Shown: positions 23,050 through 34,881 of the stretch, piece after piece
Layout of the letters: each line of letters begins with the position of its first letter
Numbering within the stretch: position 1 is the stretch's first letter
Assembly: GCF_019578655.1 (NCBI RefSeq)
Contig: NC_063262.1
Span: forward strand, 13,151,582 to 13,215,581
Direction of reading: 5' to 3'
Length of the DNA stretch: 64,000 bases
Source of the DNA: Ricinus communis
Taxonomy: Eukaryota > Streptophyta > Magnoliopsida > Malpighiales > Euphorbiaceae
Position numbers and translations under genes: made by a program
Notes under the pieces: generated by a model
Databases searched by the model: none
What the model saw: only the letters and a program-made list of their open reading frames with translations
What the model was told of the DNA's origin: nothing

Positions 23050-23823
23050 CTAGTGTCCCTTTTTCCAGCAAAAGGTGCATTGGTCTTTCCAAACTCTGGA
23101 CTTCGATCTTCCCTTCTTCCCTTTATTTCTTTTCTTTGAACAGCCTCTCACTACCAAAGCTTCCACTGCACCATTGGAGCTATCTTTTTTATCTTTTCTT
23201 CGTAATTCATAACTGTATAAAGCAGCACAAACCTCACTGAGAGACACCTCAGCCTTCCCATGGAGTAAAGTAGTCTCAAGGAATTCAAATTCTTCTAGAA
23301 GAGATCCCAACAACATCAAGGCCAAATCTTCATCTTCAAATGTCACATCTAAATTCATCAAGTCAGCAACAAGCTGATTGAAGTTTGTTATGTGATCATT
23401 CATTATGCTACCAGGAACATATGTGAATCTGAACAATCTTTTCTTCATATGGAGTTTATTTTTACTACTCTTTTTTAGAAATTTTTCCTCTAGTGCTTTC
23501 CATAATTTACTAGCAGAAGTTTCTTTACAGAATGCATATTTCTGCTCTTTGGACAAGCACGATCGAATTGTACTACATGCCAATCCATTAATTATTTTTC
23601 GCTTCTTCTCCTCCATACAGTCTGGTTTCTCATCTTCAATGGCAACATCTAGACCTTGTTGGAATAAGGCATCTAGAACCTCACCTTGCCATATACTGAA
23701 ATGACCAGTACCATCAACTATCTCCACCACAATTCTGGAATTCACCACTGCATTTCTCATTAAAATTAACGAATTTGGTGCTACTATTATGGTTGGTGTA
23801 GAGGTACTTTCACCGTCAGCCAT
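23050..23823 (-). pseudogene. Copia gag polyprotein, broken at the zinc knuckle
   Basis: A 257-codon frame starts MADGESTSTP. It has the gag core (FSIWQGEVLDALFQQGLD, SKLWKALEEKFLKK, LMNLDVTFEDEDLALMLLGS) and a basic tail, and reaches the CCHC knuckle CTFCWKKGH, where a stop replaces one codon before KKDC. The capsid part is otherwise intact. Confidence 0.92.
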
Positions 23824-23931
23824 TTCTGCTCCGACCTATATTTAGTAGCTTTCAAATACAATGCGGAAGGACCTAGATTATTTTCTGATATGGAAGATCA
23901 ATTTAAACTGCAACCACAAACCATACTTAGC

Positions 23932-23950
23932 AACCTGGCTCTAGTATCAA
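23932..23950 (-). other. Primer binding site of the Tork-like element
   Basis: On the minus strand TTGATACTAGAGCCAGGTT follows the 5' LTR. It matches TTGGTATCAGAGCCAGGTT, the initiator-tRNA-Met type PBS context, at 16 of 19 positions. Confidence 0.8.
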
Positions 23951-23951
23951 T

Positions 23952-24370
23952 TGTTGTGGAAATTGGATTAGTTTCCACTGCAATTGGATAAATTATACGA
24001 AAAATTACAACTAATAAATAAATTCTTAGGTAACTTTAGGTACAATACATTGCCTATAAAATTACCCAATAAATAAACTATTAAATAAATAATAAGAAAA
24101 GGAACACCAGAACTTTAACGAGGTTCGGCCAAAATTATGCTTACTTCCTCGGACACTACCAAAATAATATTTCTTTAATTCAATAGAATTACAAGGAAAT
24201 ATTACTAAGAACAGAAAGAAGAGAAATACAATTTAGCCCATAGAAATATAAGGCCAATTGTTATTCTTAACACTTGGAAAATGAGAGAAGACCCATTATT
24301 TATAGACTTGGGACCACTTCTTCCTTTTCTTAGCTTTCAATGTGGGATAGAAAAGGAGCCAAAAGTAACA
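23952..24370 (-). repeat. 5' LTR of the Tork-like element
   Basis: Same ends as 19311-19719. It carries an extra CAGAAAGAA-like insertion near 24209 relative to the other LTR. Confidence 0.95.
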
Positions 24371-24784
24371 GCATACTACTCTTCTTTTTATAAATAACTA
24401 CTAATCAACATTTGTATTTCTCTTTCTCAATTTCTTTTATTAGCATTGTTGAATAGTTTTGTCATATTTTTCAAATTTAAGGTCTTCTTATATAATTTGT
24501 CTTCAATTTCTAAGATTTATTTCCATTTCAATTTTTTTTTTAATTATTATGTTAAGCTCATTGTCATTCAGTAGTACTGAAATTTAAGAAAAAAAGAAGA
24601 AGCATTAATCCTTTTGGTACGTTCGAATTTTGATCTCTCTAATTTGAGTAAAATTCAAGTAAACAAGATACTCATCCTTTCCAAATTATATTAACCTAAA
24701 GAAAAGTGAAAGATTAAACTCTTTTACTCAATTTGTTACTTGAATCACTACATTTCTCTAACAACTCGACTAAAAAGGTGTTGA

Positions 24785-25020
24785 ATTTGCTTGTTCTTGA
24801 TGAGCTAACTTTAATGAGGATCCTGGCAGCTTAAGTACATAAAATCTAGAGAGATACCTAGCTTGCTTAAGCTTGTTGTTCATGGCTGCAAACTTATCAA
24901 AAGCATTAGAATCACTGATAGTAGCATCGAATAAATGTCTTGCCTCCTTTCAAAAAGCTACAAAATCTATCAAATAGCTCTTACCTAGTACATCACCTTG
25001 CTCGTGTATGTCAAGGTCAT
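24785..25020 (-). pseudogene. Unrecognised gene fragment abutting a family A LTR
   Basis: On the minus strand, from 25018 leftwards, a continuous frame with one internal TGA encodes DLDIHEQGDVLGKSYLIDFV, then KEARHLFDATISDSNAFDKF and NNKLKQARYLSRFYVLKLPG, ending in stops near 24780. The composition is protein-like, with regular charged/hydrophobic alternation, and the TGA falls where a Trp would fit. I do not recognise the family. It begins at the 3' boundary of LTR A1, so it may be a host exon interrupted by the insertion or a captured fragment. The stretch 24376-24780 is AT-rich with nothing recognisable. Confidence 0.4.
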
Positions 25021-27033
25021 TGTGGACGGCGGTTTCAGCATGCACCCAAGTGTCTTTAGCGACTACAGCACTGCAAGACTTTTCAACCTAATAGGAACAC
25101 ACTAACTAATCACAGAAACTAACGCGGAGATGGGATTCACCACCCGGGTAATTCTCCAGCATACTTTTTCTAATTAAGTTACGTTTCTTAATTCCATAAG
25201 GAAGCTTCACCATATCTAAAGATGGATCCGGAAGCCAACTTTTTTATTTGTGTATCTTTATCTTTAATTAATTGGTTATTCTCTATAAATGCGACAGTTG
25301 TATTTTCTACAAGCATCCATTAAAGTATGTGAGGTCTACCTAGGTCTGGCCCGTTTTAAGCCCAATTCCCAATCAAATAATTAGGCTAATTATCTATCCA
25401 ATTATGTACAAATGCCCATATAGTCTAAGCCCAATTACAATTTATGCTTTAATTATCAAGTTTTAAACCTAAATGGGTTACATCTTACATATTAAGACCT
25501 TATTTATTGATCCTATTCTTAGTGAGTTAATTAATTAACTAAATATGGCAAGACCCACTGAGTTTAATTGAATTTTAATTTAAGTCTAAACTTACCAATA
25601 TGTTAAACCAATGGACTACAAATTGCATGCCAAAGTTCAAGTTTTAGGGCCAAAGTTTAGATGTCCAATTCTAGTTAACAATCATATAACAATTATTTTC
25701 TATTATCAAAATAAAGTAAGAAATAAATAAAAATAAAGATTGCAGTAAATCTAACTATTACAATCCTCCTACAACTAAAAATCAAAAGAATAATGTATAA
25801 ACTAAGTTACAGTGTATAATAGTTCCTAAAATAAAAAATCTAAAAATATGGCAAAAATTGGTGCATAGCTGATTTGGCTTAATGTAGAGCCGAATTGGCA
25901 CTACACAGAGCCTATTGGCTCAGCGCAGAGCCGATCGGCTTTAGGGCTTAGTAATAGTTAGTTTTGCATCTTTACTTCGATTGTCTCACTCTGAAGCCAA
26001 TTGAACATGCACAAGAGATAAAAACATGATTAAAACTCAAAAAAACAAGGTCAAAGACATAAAACAAATTAATTTAAACCAGAAAAAAAATAAAATAATA
26101 CAAACTCTTGTGTCGCCACCCATTTTGTCGGATCTAGATATCGAGGAAAATATAGAAAGTCCTATGATAAAAGTTACTGCCTTCTCGAGTCTGAGGAGAT
26201 GAAGGGCGGGCGAATCTGAGATTAGGATTGAGGTTAATCCAATTGGAATTACCTTTCAAAATCAATTTGGACTTAAATTGTTAAGAAAAATAAAATTCAA
26301 GGGTCAAAATTCTGGACCTAATTGCAAATTTTTGTTCTTAGACTTTCCTTGTGTAGAGCCAATGGCTGTACACAGTGCTGATTGGGGCTTTTTTTACTTC
26401 GATGTCATTTTTCTTAACGATTTTACGTCCAACAGATTCTAAAAGGTTTCTTATGATAATTATGGATTTTTAATGATAATTATTTTTAATTTAAAGAATT
26501 AAATTTGGAAATTTATCAACTTATTTTTTTTAAAAAATAGAGATTATCGATATTGCCTCTATAAATAGAAAAAGGCATTTAGGATTTTGAAGGGAATGAC
26601 ACTCAGAGAAAACAAGCAAGAGAGAAAAAGAGAAAATAAATTATCGATATTTATTAGGCAGAAGACTTAAGAAATACTAAGAAAGAAGGTCAGTCATGAA
26701 AGTGTCATTTTTTGAAAACATTTTTATAGAGATAAGATTTTCAATCTCAAGTCCAACACTTGATTTCCAGTCAATATTTGATTCAATTACATCCTCATCA
26801 CCTGAGACTTGCAAAACCATCAACTATAATGACAACCTGAGGATTCCTCTAAACATACATCTATCACCATCCTAAACTGGTTTTTTTGCCTTTTTTTTTA
26901 ATTTTTTTATTCTTAGACACATGATTAAGGTTGTTGTTATTTTTTATAATTAATATGATTAGATTAGAATTTCTTATGGATATGCATATTTATTAGTTAA
27001 TTGAGTTTTGAAATTTGATAATAAGAACACTAG

Positions 27034-29216
27034 TGTAATATCTAGTATTTTATTTTTAAATAATAATATAATAATAATAATAATAATATTTATATATATA
27101 TAAAAAAAGAAAAGAAAATTATTTTTCCCTCTTTTTCTTCCCCTCCCCTTTCCTTCTCTTTTCTCTTTTTCTTTCCCGCTCCTCCCTCCTCTTCTTCTCT
27201 TCCTCCCCCATTTTCTTCTCCTTCCCGCAGGCAGCCCCACCCTTCCCCGCCGCCTGCGTGCCGCCGCCAGCGCCCTCCTCCCCTCCCACCGCCCAGCAGC
27301 AGCTCCCCCTTCCCCTTCCTCCTTTCCGCCGGCGCCTTCAAGAGCAAGGGGCCTGTTTTGCCATTCGCCCTCTTGCCGGTGTGTTTTCAGCGATCCGATG
27401 CTGGAAATGAGCTCCTCACCCCAGAAAACCCCGGAATCAACTCTCCTCCGCCGACAGCCTTGGGAAGTGTCACCGAAGCATCACCTTTCCGGCCCCGATC
27501 CGCCGCCTTCCAACCACTTTCCGGCTGAAATTCTTGTACTTCCGGACTTTCCGCAACTCGAGCTTTGGGCAGGCGCTTCCGGATTCGAATTTTGACACCT
27601 TTGGCAGGACCGGCTACCGGACGCCGGTGTTTTCCAAACGCCCGAAGTATTTCAATTTCAACTCTGTTTTTATAATTTTATTTGGACTCTAAAAATTATG
27701 TTGTAATATTAGAAAATTACTTTGACTATTAATTACTTGTGATGGCTAGTTTAAAAATAAATTTAATTTAATTTTTTGTGTTGTGGTGTTGCGGAGTCGG
27801 AAAATATTAATGTTGTTCTTGTGGCCCGGCTCCTGTTATTTAATTGCAGCATATTTGATGTGTCTTTGGCAGGTTCTGGACCCATTTTACGAGGGCTAAA
27901 TGTCTGTAATTTAGGAAAAGTTTTTTCGAATTTTCGACAGATTTCTCGAGTCTAATTTAATTTTAGGCAGTCTACTCTAGGAGTCTAGGTCTAAGAGAAA
28001 TTTAAGAATGTCTATTAATTGAATATTTGTCGTGACTAGATAATCCAGCCTTGAGTTAAAGTCACATAATCTCTGCATTATTGCCAAGTCTAATTTGATA
28101 TGCTACTTTAAAAATCATGTTTAATATGATTATTAGTATCGTAATATAAATAATTTCATTTAATTATTAATTACTGAGAATAATTTTAATATTATTATTA
28201 GTAATAATATATTGTTATTTTGATAGTTAATATTATATTAATACGATCTTTATTATTTTTTCACACAAATTGCATGATCCTCGAAATTTTAAATCTTTAT
28301 TTCAATGTGTTGAATGATTTTATTAGACCATGATTATTATTATTATATTTGTTGATTGTGATTTAGGGATGAGGCTTTAGTAGAACATGCCCCCTGATGG
28401 GTTACATCAGGACTGTGTGCGCACCGGTAATGATTAAAGACAGTTAACGAGGTTATTATGGATTTTTGCCCTGGTCGAGCATTGCTCTCTGGGCTGAGTA
28501 GAGTTGATTGTCGGAGGTAAGGCCTTGGTCGACCGATGCTCTCTGGGCGTCGGCTTGGTTAGAAATTAAGTGTTCAGGCTGGAGGTAAGGACCCTGGTCG
28601 AGGTTTGCTCTCTGGGCCAGACCTGTTGGATTAAAAGAGCCGAAAGGCTACTAGTAATTGGAGTTAAGGTTCTACTGAGCCACTCGTCCTGCAAATGTAA
28701 AAATTTATTTTATTTTTAAAATTATGGTATGATTATAATATGATTCGTATTTGATGTACATGGTTTGTTATACTGATTGAATAATTATTATTTTTTGTGA
28801 AGACTTCAATAGTCACAAGATTATTTGATTTTAACTCACTCTCGAGATTGATAGTCTCAGTTTTATTTTTCAGGTGACAGTTAGAGTTCCTCGTCATCCT
28901 GCATTTTGACAGTCTGACTTCTTCTCCTTCGGACTTTTTTGTAAATAACTTGTACTTCATACTTTTGTTATTGTTTACTCTAGACTGCCCGCAGTAGAGA
29001 ACTTTTAATTTTGTTGTGATTATTCTGGTCCATATTGGACGTGGGATGTTATAAAGACCTGATAGAATTACTTATGAAATGTCAGTCATGATTAATTATA
29101 TTTTGTTAACTGTTTATTTGAATTATTGGTCTGTATGGCTTACTATGGGATTCGGTGGCCTTAAGCTTACCCATTTTCTAGGTGCCGGTCACGGGCCCAC
29201 AGAATGGGTCATGACA
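27034..29216 (+). repeat. Family B solo LTR copy B1 with perfect ACTAG duplication
   Basis: Starts TGTAATATCTAG and ends GGGTCATGACA (2183 bp), flanked by ACTAG at 27029-27033 and 29217-29221. It contains an (AAT)n run, a pyrimidine-rich stretch followed by a strongly GC-rich stretch (about 27160-27640), three copies of a CTGGTCGAG...CTCTCTGGGC module (28471, 28525, 28593), and CACGGGCCCACAG near the end. Open frames in it (for example 27398-27595) are low-complexity and not thought to be genes. Confidence 0.92.
27062..27089. repeat. AAT microsatellite
   Basis: (AAT)n run inside B1, just after its 5' terminus. B2 has a short related run in the same place. Confidence 0.75.
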
Positions 29217-31774
29217 ACTAGGATTTTGAATCTGATAATTTTGCCAATTAGGATTTTGAATCTGATTAGAGACATGCATTAGATTTATATTTTTATTATA
29301 ATTCAATAATTAAGTATGTTTAATGGGATTACATGATTAATTTGCCATCTTTGTTTACTGTACATTCTTAGTTTCTAGGATTTTTGATCAATCGATTGGT
29401 TTCTGTGATTTCTATTTTATTTTTTTTATTTTACTTCTTTCATATCTAATTAATTTTTATTCTATGTGCATGTGAGAATCTGGGATGCGGGGAATACACT
29501 AACGAATCAGAAAAACCTACTTGGAACCCTAGAGCTGATTGACTCAAGGCAAAGCCAATTAGCTTTACGTTGAGTTAATCGGCATACGATCGGCTTTATG
29601 CGTAATGCCGATCGACTATGCAATATTTTGTCACAATTTTTGGCTTCTGCCGAGTTTTGATGTATTTTGTATACTATATTAGGTTTTTAGGTCTTAGGCC
29701 GGGTTATAATAGCTAGATTTATTTCCTATATCTTATTTTGTTTATTTTTTATTGTATGACTAAATATGTGTTATGTAATTGATTAATTAAAATAGGCCAT
29801 ATAGACTTAGGATTAAAATTGAACCCAACATGAACATTATAGTCCAATAGGCTAATCAATGTTAATCGGGTTTAAACTCTAAAATTGAAGCAGACTCAAT
29901 GGACCTTGGCATGTTTTAGTTAGAACTACGCTTTATTAGAATTAGATTCACATGGAACGATCCTTGTCATGATAAGTAGTTCATTAAGCCTAAAGGTTGG
30001 AAATTAAAAGCATAATATGTAATTGGGCTAGATTAAATGGACTATATACATAATTTATTAGTAAATTAGACTAACAACTCTAAGGTGAATTATGTGTATT
30101 ATTCGATATGCCCGTGTGTAAATTCTTGTGTTTATAGGGAATAATTTGTTAAACAATAAAATTAAAGCTAATAAACACAAATAGAAAGTTGGCTTCTGAT
30201 CCATCTCTGGAATTTGTGGCGTAAGCTTCTGTATGGAATCTAAAAAATGTCACTCATTAGTAAAAGCGTCTCTATGATTACCGGGTGGCTACTCCCATCC
30301 CCGCGCTAGTCTCAGTGACTAGTTAGCGTGTTTCTAATTAGGTTAAAAAGTCTTATGTGCCGTAGTCGCTAAAGACATTTGGGTGCACGTTCGAAACTGC
30401 CGCCTACACCTAGAAAGCAAAAAATACTGATATAAGTTAAATAAAACTTCACATGGCATATTCTAGATTTTAATCATTCAACCCTAAAAAATTTATGCAA
30501 TCACATAATTATTAAAGAAAAGCCATAAATCTAACATTCTACTCTAACTATTCCAATTATCATCTAAAATCCAATACATTCAAATTATCATATTCAAAAT
30601 CCAAGACACTCATGTTATCATATTTAAATCCGAGCATACATAAACATCACAAAGACATATAAAAACCTTAGATTTAATCACATAAAGTGATATAAAATAT
30701 TTGAAATCAATCCTAACATGTTTCTAGAATCATAAAAATAAAAGAACCAGTAAAGGGAAAATAGATGTTGATGATATTGTATTTGAGGGAACCCTCAGGT
30801 TGTCACTATAGATTATTGATCTACGAGTCTCTAAAGATGATGAGGCGGTTGAATTGAAGATTGAATGAGAATCTAGTGTTGTCTAGGGTCGAGAAAATCT
30901 TTTATCGTTCTAAAAAAAAACTTTCCTACTTTATAGCTCTTTTTTAGTGACTTCTCTCTCCATTTCCTAAAACTCTCTACTTTAATGAACGTCTGTGAAT
31001 TCTCCTAGGTTGCTAGTCTATTTCTTAATGAATGTAGCTAACCCTAGACCTAGGATATCATATTCTATTTATAGTAGTAGTGTTAGGAAACCCTAGAGGA
31101 GCAGATAAATACTTAATTATTTAAATTAAAAAATGAATCGATTATCTTTTTTCTCTATCAGATTAAAATCCAATAAAATCTTTAAAATTTAAATAATTAT
31201 CACTAAATATATTTTAAAGTTCCAATAATTATCATGAAATAATTATAAATAAATATATTTTAAAGTTCTAATAATTATCATAAATATCTTCTAAGAACTT
31301 TTTTATCTTGGCATTTTAGGTTAAAATACGCATGAAACAATATCAAATTTTGAAAAATAGCCAATCGGCACTGTATAGAGCTGATTTGACTCTACGCTAA
31401 GCTGATTGGCTCTAGGTAGAGCCAATTCGGCTGTACGCAGAGCACATTAGCTTCAAGGGTAAAAAGTTCTAAAAATTTTAACGATTTAGTCCCTGAACTT
31501 ATAAAAAAACTACTGTTTCACCCCTCAAACTTAATTTTTTCTAGCAATTGGGTCCAAATTGATTCTATGAAAGCAATTTTAGTTCAATTATTCTCAATTT
31601 TAGCTCGTGCTGGTGCAGACTTTTTATCTGGCTTTGACTTAGGAACCATACCCGTTTGGTTTAGGGACCATGCCCATTAACTTGGAAAACATGCTCGATG
31701 ATATTTCTGCAATGACAATTGGTTTTGCCATAATCTCATGCAAATAACAACCAAATCTCTTCTCTTTTTTTTTT

Positions 31775-32005
31775 TTTTACTTTGACGCCTTAACTTTTGC
31801 CTAAATCGTCTTTTTAAGTTTTTAACTTAGCAGGCTAATATCATAACTTTTGCTTAAATTGCCTTTTCGGATTTTCAACTTATCAGACTTCATTTTTACC
31901 TAACCCGCCCTTTCGGATTTTCAACATAGTATTTTCTTTTCTTACTTTTATGCCTCAACTTTTGTCTAAACTGCCCTTTCAGGTTTTTGACTTAGTAGAC
32001 TTTTC
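31775..32005. repeat. Degenerate tandem repeat, about 4 units of 50-70 bp
   Basis: Units share AACTTTTGCCTAAATCG / AACTTTTGTCTAAACTGCCC followed by TTTTCAACTTA or TTTTTGACTTAG. They are strongly diverged. Located close to the 3' side of the Ogre-like remnant. Confidence 0.65.
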
Positions 32006-33082
32006 TCTTCTTTTTTTCTTTTTCGAGATTTGATTGCTTGAGAAGTGTGAACTAAAGCACTCATAGTCCCCTTTGTCAAGTTTATAGATGATTCCACTAA
32101 TTTTCAAGACTTCTCTTGAGGCAAGATTGAAAGACTCTAGCTCTGCTAATTCATTAAGCGATGTCAAGATTGATAGAAACCTAAGTGTTATAACTTTTTA
32201 GATTTTCTTATGATAAATACAAGAACAAAAGTTGAAGAAACAATGATCCTGCTCCTATTTAGATCTCATAGATTCTGCTTCTTATTTTATTTTTTCTTTA
32301 CGGTAGCGTGCAAGTAATGAAAATTGATACGCAAGTTTGACAAAAATTCTTATCAAATTTTTTTCATTTAATAAGCGCACAAACGAGTACATTTTCTATT
32401 TTACATAATACTACTCTTATTATCAACTAGTTCGTTCAGATTTTCTAGTCGAATATTTTATCCTCACTTTATTTCCTTATGGCCAGCCTATACAAGTTTT
32501 CTAATCAACAAGACTTTTTTTCTATTTATTTCTTTTTTTAAAGATAGTATCTGATATAGTCGAGATTGACTTGGGAACTTATTGCCCTTGAGATTTAAAC
32601 TCCTTTCAGCATCTTTGAGCTTAATCTTTACTTTCTTTAATATGGAAGTTTTCCAGCTCGATCTAAATTTCCTTTGGAGTCAAATACACTTGGTTTTGCA
32701 TTTTTTAGGGTTAGAGCACTAATCTTTAAGGGTCCTTGCTTCAAGGTTGTAATTAATGTAATGAGGGTTGAACTTGTTTACCCCCAATGTGCTAAATGGC
32801 TACACTACCTTGAATTCAGTCTTGCATGTCAAATACTATCTCCTTGCTTTTCTTTTTATTCTTACTTTTTTCTCTGTTCAAGAGTTATATTATGTATAGT
32901 AGAAATATACATGGGATTTATCATTTGTGCCCATATTAAATAAACCAATTCCAATAGAATTAATATCTAACATACTCATATAGTAATCATTGTCATGCAA
33001 AATACCATTAAGATAAACATTATAAAACTAGCGAAAATCAAAGTTATATTATTGATCCTAAAAGCATAATCAAATTTTTATC

Positions 33083-33990
33083 TTAAAACAAATCAGGAGC
33101 TGAATCTTGTGAAGTTTCATCATATTCAGATGGTAGCTTTTCAATCTCTGTATATTCAAAGTTTTCCATGCTCCAATCAACTTTAGCATTTTCAATTTTT
33201 TCTATTTATAAGCCATCATCATACAAGCCTGCGAAAGTCTTTGGATTCATCATTTGCAGCTTTTTCACCAAAGATGGGAGAACATTTGGACTATCATCAG
33301 AACTTGATCCTTTTTCAGAAGGCTTGTTCTTAATTAAAATTACTTTGTTTCTCCATCTAGTCAAATAGTCATAAAAAGATTCATAAGTCGGTTTTAAATC
33401 TTTTATAGAGACTCTAGCTGAGTGTTGTAGTCATATTGTTACACAAAAGCATCATAAAGTTTTTTCTAATCAGACTTGATAGGCATTTCCAACTCATGGT
33501 ACCAGTTCACAGCTAGCTCTTCTCATGAAAGTACAAACAACTTGATAATTTGGGTCTTAGCCAAATGAGTAGTACTCATGAAAATAACATATTGCTTCAA
33601 GTGCACTTTTAGATTTCCAATTTCATTGAACTTTTGTATTTCAGACATGTGAAATTTGGGAGGCAACTTGTCTTCTCCAATCAGCATCAATTCGTCAAAA
33701 TAAAAGATTGAATCTAAACCTTGATCTTTCAGCATATCTTGTATCTTGTCAAGTCTTTTAGCCAGACTATGCACAATCTTGGATTCCATAACAGCTTTTG
33801 CAGTAAAAGCACATTTTTTTTTAACTTGTTCTAGCATATAGTCTTATAGATTCTAGAGGTTCTCACCATGTGCTTCTTCATCGTGAGTAGTTATTGCAGG
33901 GGCATTAGTAATCTTTTTGGATAGTTTGTTTCCTAAAAATCTCAGCCAAAGCTTGCTAGAGTTCCTCTGGGATCATAATCCTTAGGTTAG
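33083..33990 (-). pseudogene. Ogre/Tat-like gag remnant
   Basis: In sequence on the minus strand: KLPPKFHMSEIQKFNEIGNL and VHLKQYVIFMSTTHLAK, then after frame breaks SFYDYLTRWRNKVILIKNKP and PSLVKKLQMMNPKTFAGLYD, with an acidic tail ending SAPDLF and a stop. This matches the gag pattern of Tat-lineage gypsy elements (LPPKF-x-P-x-F/Y-N/DG-TGNP-x-HL, then F-x-LTRWR). Several stops and frameshifts interrupt it. Confidence 0.7.
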
Positions 33991-34860
33991 CTATTATTAT
34001 AATCTTGATAGTCTTGCTTGTGGGCTATCTTTGTGTCAACTTTTGAAGTGCTACTTCTTGGGTTCTTGTCTTGATTACTAGTGAAATGGACCCTCTTGAT
34101 ATTCATTCTTGTCTTATCTAAGACTAAGGATGATAATCTAAAATGGCTTAAAAATAATAAGTTAGATTGATGCATGAGATGTATGGTATGCATGATGCAC
34201 ATAAGATGCACAAAGGTTAGAAAACACAAAGAAATTTACAAAGTACTATACAATCATCCTTCCAACCTTTTTATTTTTACACATGATTCAATGTGAGTCT
34301 TTCTTTCCTAGAATTTTAGGTATGGGCTTATTATCAACAAGGGATATTAGGCCCGACGCGTATATCATAAACTCTTAAAGCAAATTTAAAACAAACAATA
34401 TGATATTTCTTAGTATAAATATAAAGCTTGCATATTTTGGGCATAGGGCCTAATTCTGCATGTTCCTGGGCCAAAGCTTTTCAATATGTGGGCTAAGTAC
34501 TTAAAAGAGAAACATCTTAAATAGCAAGCAATAGAGTTCCTAAGGAAGATTACTACAGTAATTACCATTAGTTGAGTTTTGGGTAAGGATTAAAGGCTCC
34601 CACAACTAAAAAAGTGTCCTTCTTTGGTTCGTCTCCCCACTAAAGGATCCATGCAACAAAGAAAATTCAATCATTACTTGTGAGTGATGGTTAGCCAGTA
34701 TCGTAATTCAAGGTTCGGGTAGAACTAAAGAAACACTAACCAAAACCATTAGGGCTATAGGGAACCAAAGTGCACAATGTATGAAAATGGTGTAATGATG
34801 AAAGAATGGACTGTTAAATAATAAAATTGAAAAGAAGGATATACTGAAATCAACTTCTAT

Positions 34861-34880
34861 TATCCCTAATGGAGTCGTCA
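34861..34880 (-). other. Primer binding site of the Ogre/Tat-like element
   Basis: On the minus strand TGACGACTCCATTAGGGATA follows the A3 LTR end after one base. It resembles the TGGCGACTCCGCTGGGGA-type PBS found in Ogre/Tat gypsy elements, with a few changes. Confidence 0.65.
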
Positions 34881-34881
34881 C

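Larger units (their letters stand above)
19306..24375 (-). mobile_element. Tork/TNT1-like Ty1/copia retrotransposon with 5-bp target-site duplication
   Basis: The element proper is 19311-24370, flanked by identical GCATA at 19306-19310 and 24371-24375. On the minus strand the order is 5' LTR (23952-24370), PBS, gag, protease, integrase, RT, RNase H, polypurine tract (GGTAGAGATT at about 19720-19729), 3' LTR (19311-19719). The order gag-PR-IN-RT-RH is copia-type, and the gag resembles the TNT1/Tork lineage. The LTRs differ by roughly 8% by eye plus an 8-10 bp indel, so the insertion is not recent. Stops and frameshifts in several domains make it non-autonomous. Confidence 0.95.
26111..30408 (+). 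repeat. Family A solo LTR copy A2, inserted in A1 and split by B1
   Basis: Starts TGTCGCCACCCATTTTGTCG and ends GCCGCCTACA. Without the nested B1 it is about 2.11 kb, close to A5 (2.02 kb). A1 resumes directly on both sides, with TCTTG on the left and CCTAG on the right as a possible degraded 5-bp duplication. No internal region accompanies it, so it is a solo LTR. Confidence 0.85.
25021..31610 (-). repeat. Family A LTR copy A1, split by A2
   Basis: Minus-sense LTR in two pieces: 25021-26110 (3' half) and 30409-about 31610 (5' half, lacking roughly the first 110 bp). Together they are colinear with A3 and with the reverse complement of A5. It carries CACCCAAGTGTCTTTAGCGA near its 3' end and GAGCCGATCGGCT motifs at 25880-25945 and 31360-31450. 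The interruption 26111-30408 is copy A2. Confidence 0.85.
31611..34881 (-). mobile_element. Remnant Ogre/Tat-like Ty3/gypsy internal region between A3 and A1
   Basis: Lies between two minus-sense family A LTRs, A3 as 5' LTR and A1 as 3' LTR. It holds a PBS next to A3, a decayed gag (33083-33990), a degenerate tandem repeat near the 3' side (31775-32005) and a purine-rich run (minus strand) near 31760-31785. At 3.3 kb it is far shorter than full Ogre internals and shows no protease, RT or integrase, so most of pol is deleted or never existed. Confidence 0.7.

Noticed and set aside
27398..27595. Pro/Ser-rich 65-codon frame in the GC-rich part of B1
   Set aside because: It lies wholly inside a solo LTR with biased composition and has no recognisable protein features.
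26111..30408. A2 as the 5' LTR of a larger element
   Set aside because: LTR A1 sequence resumes directly after it, so no internal region belongs to it.
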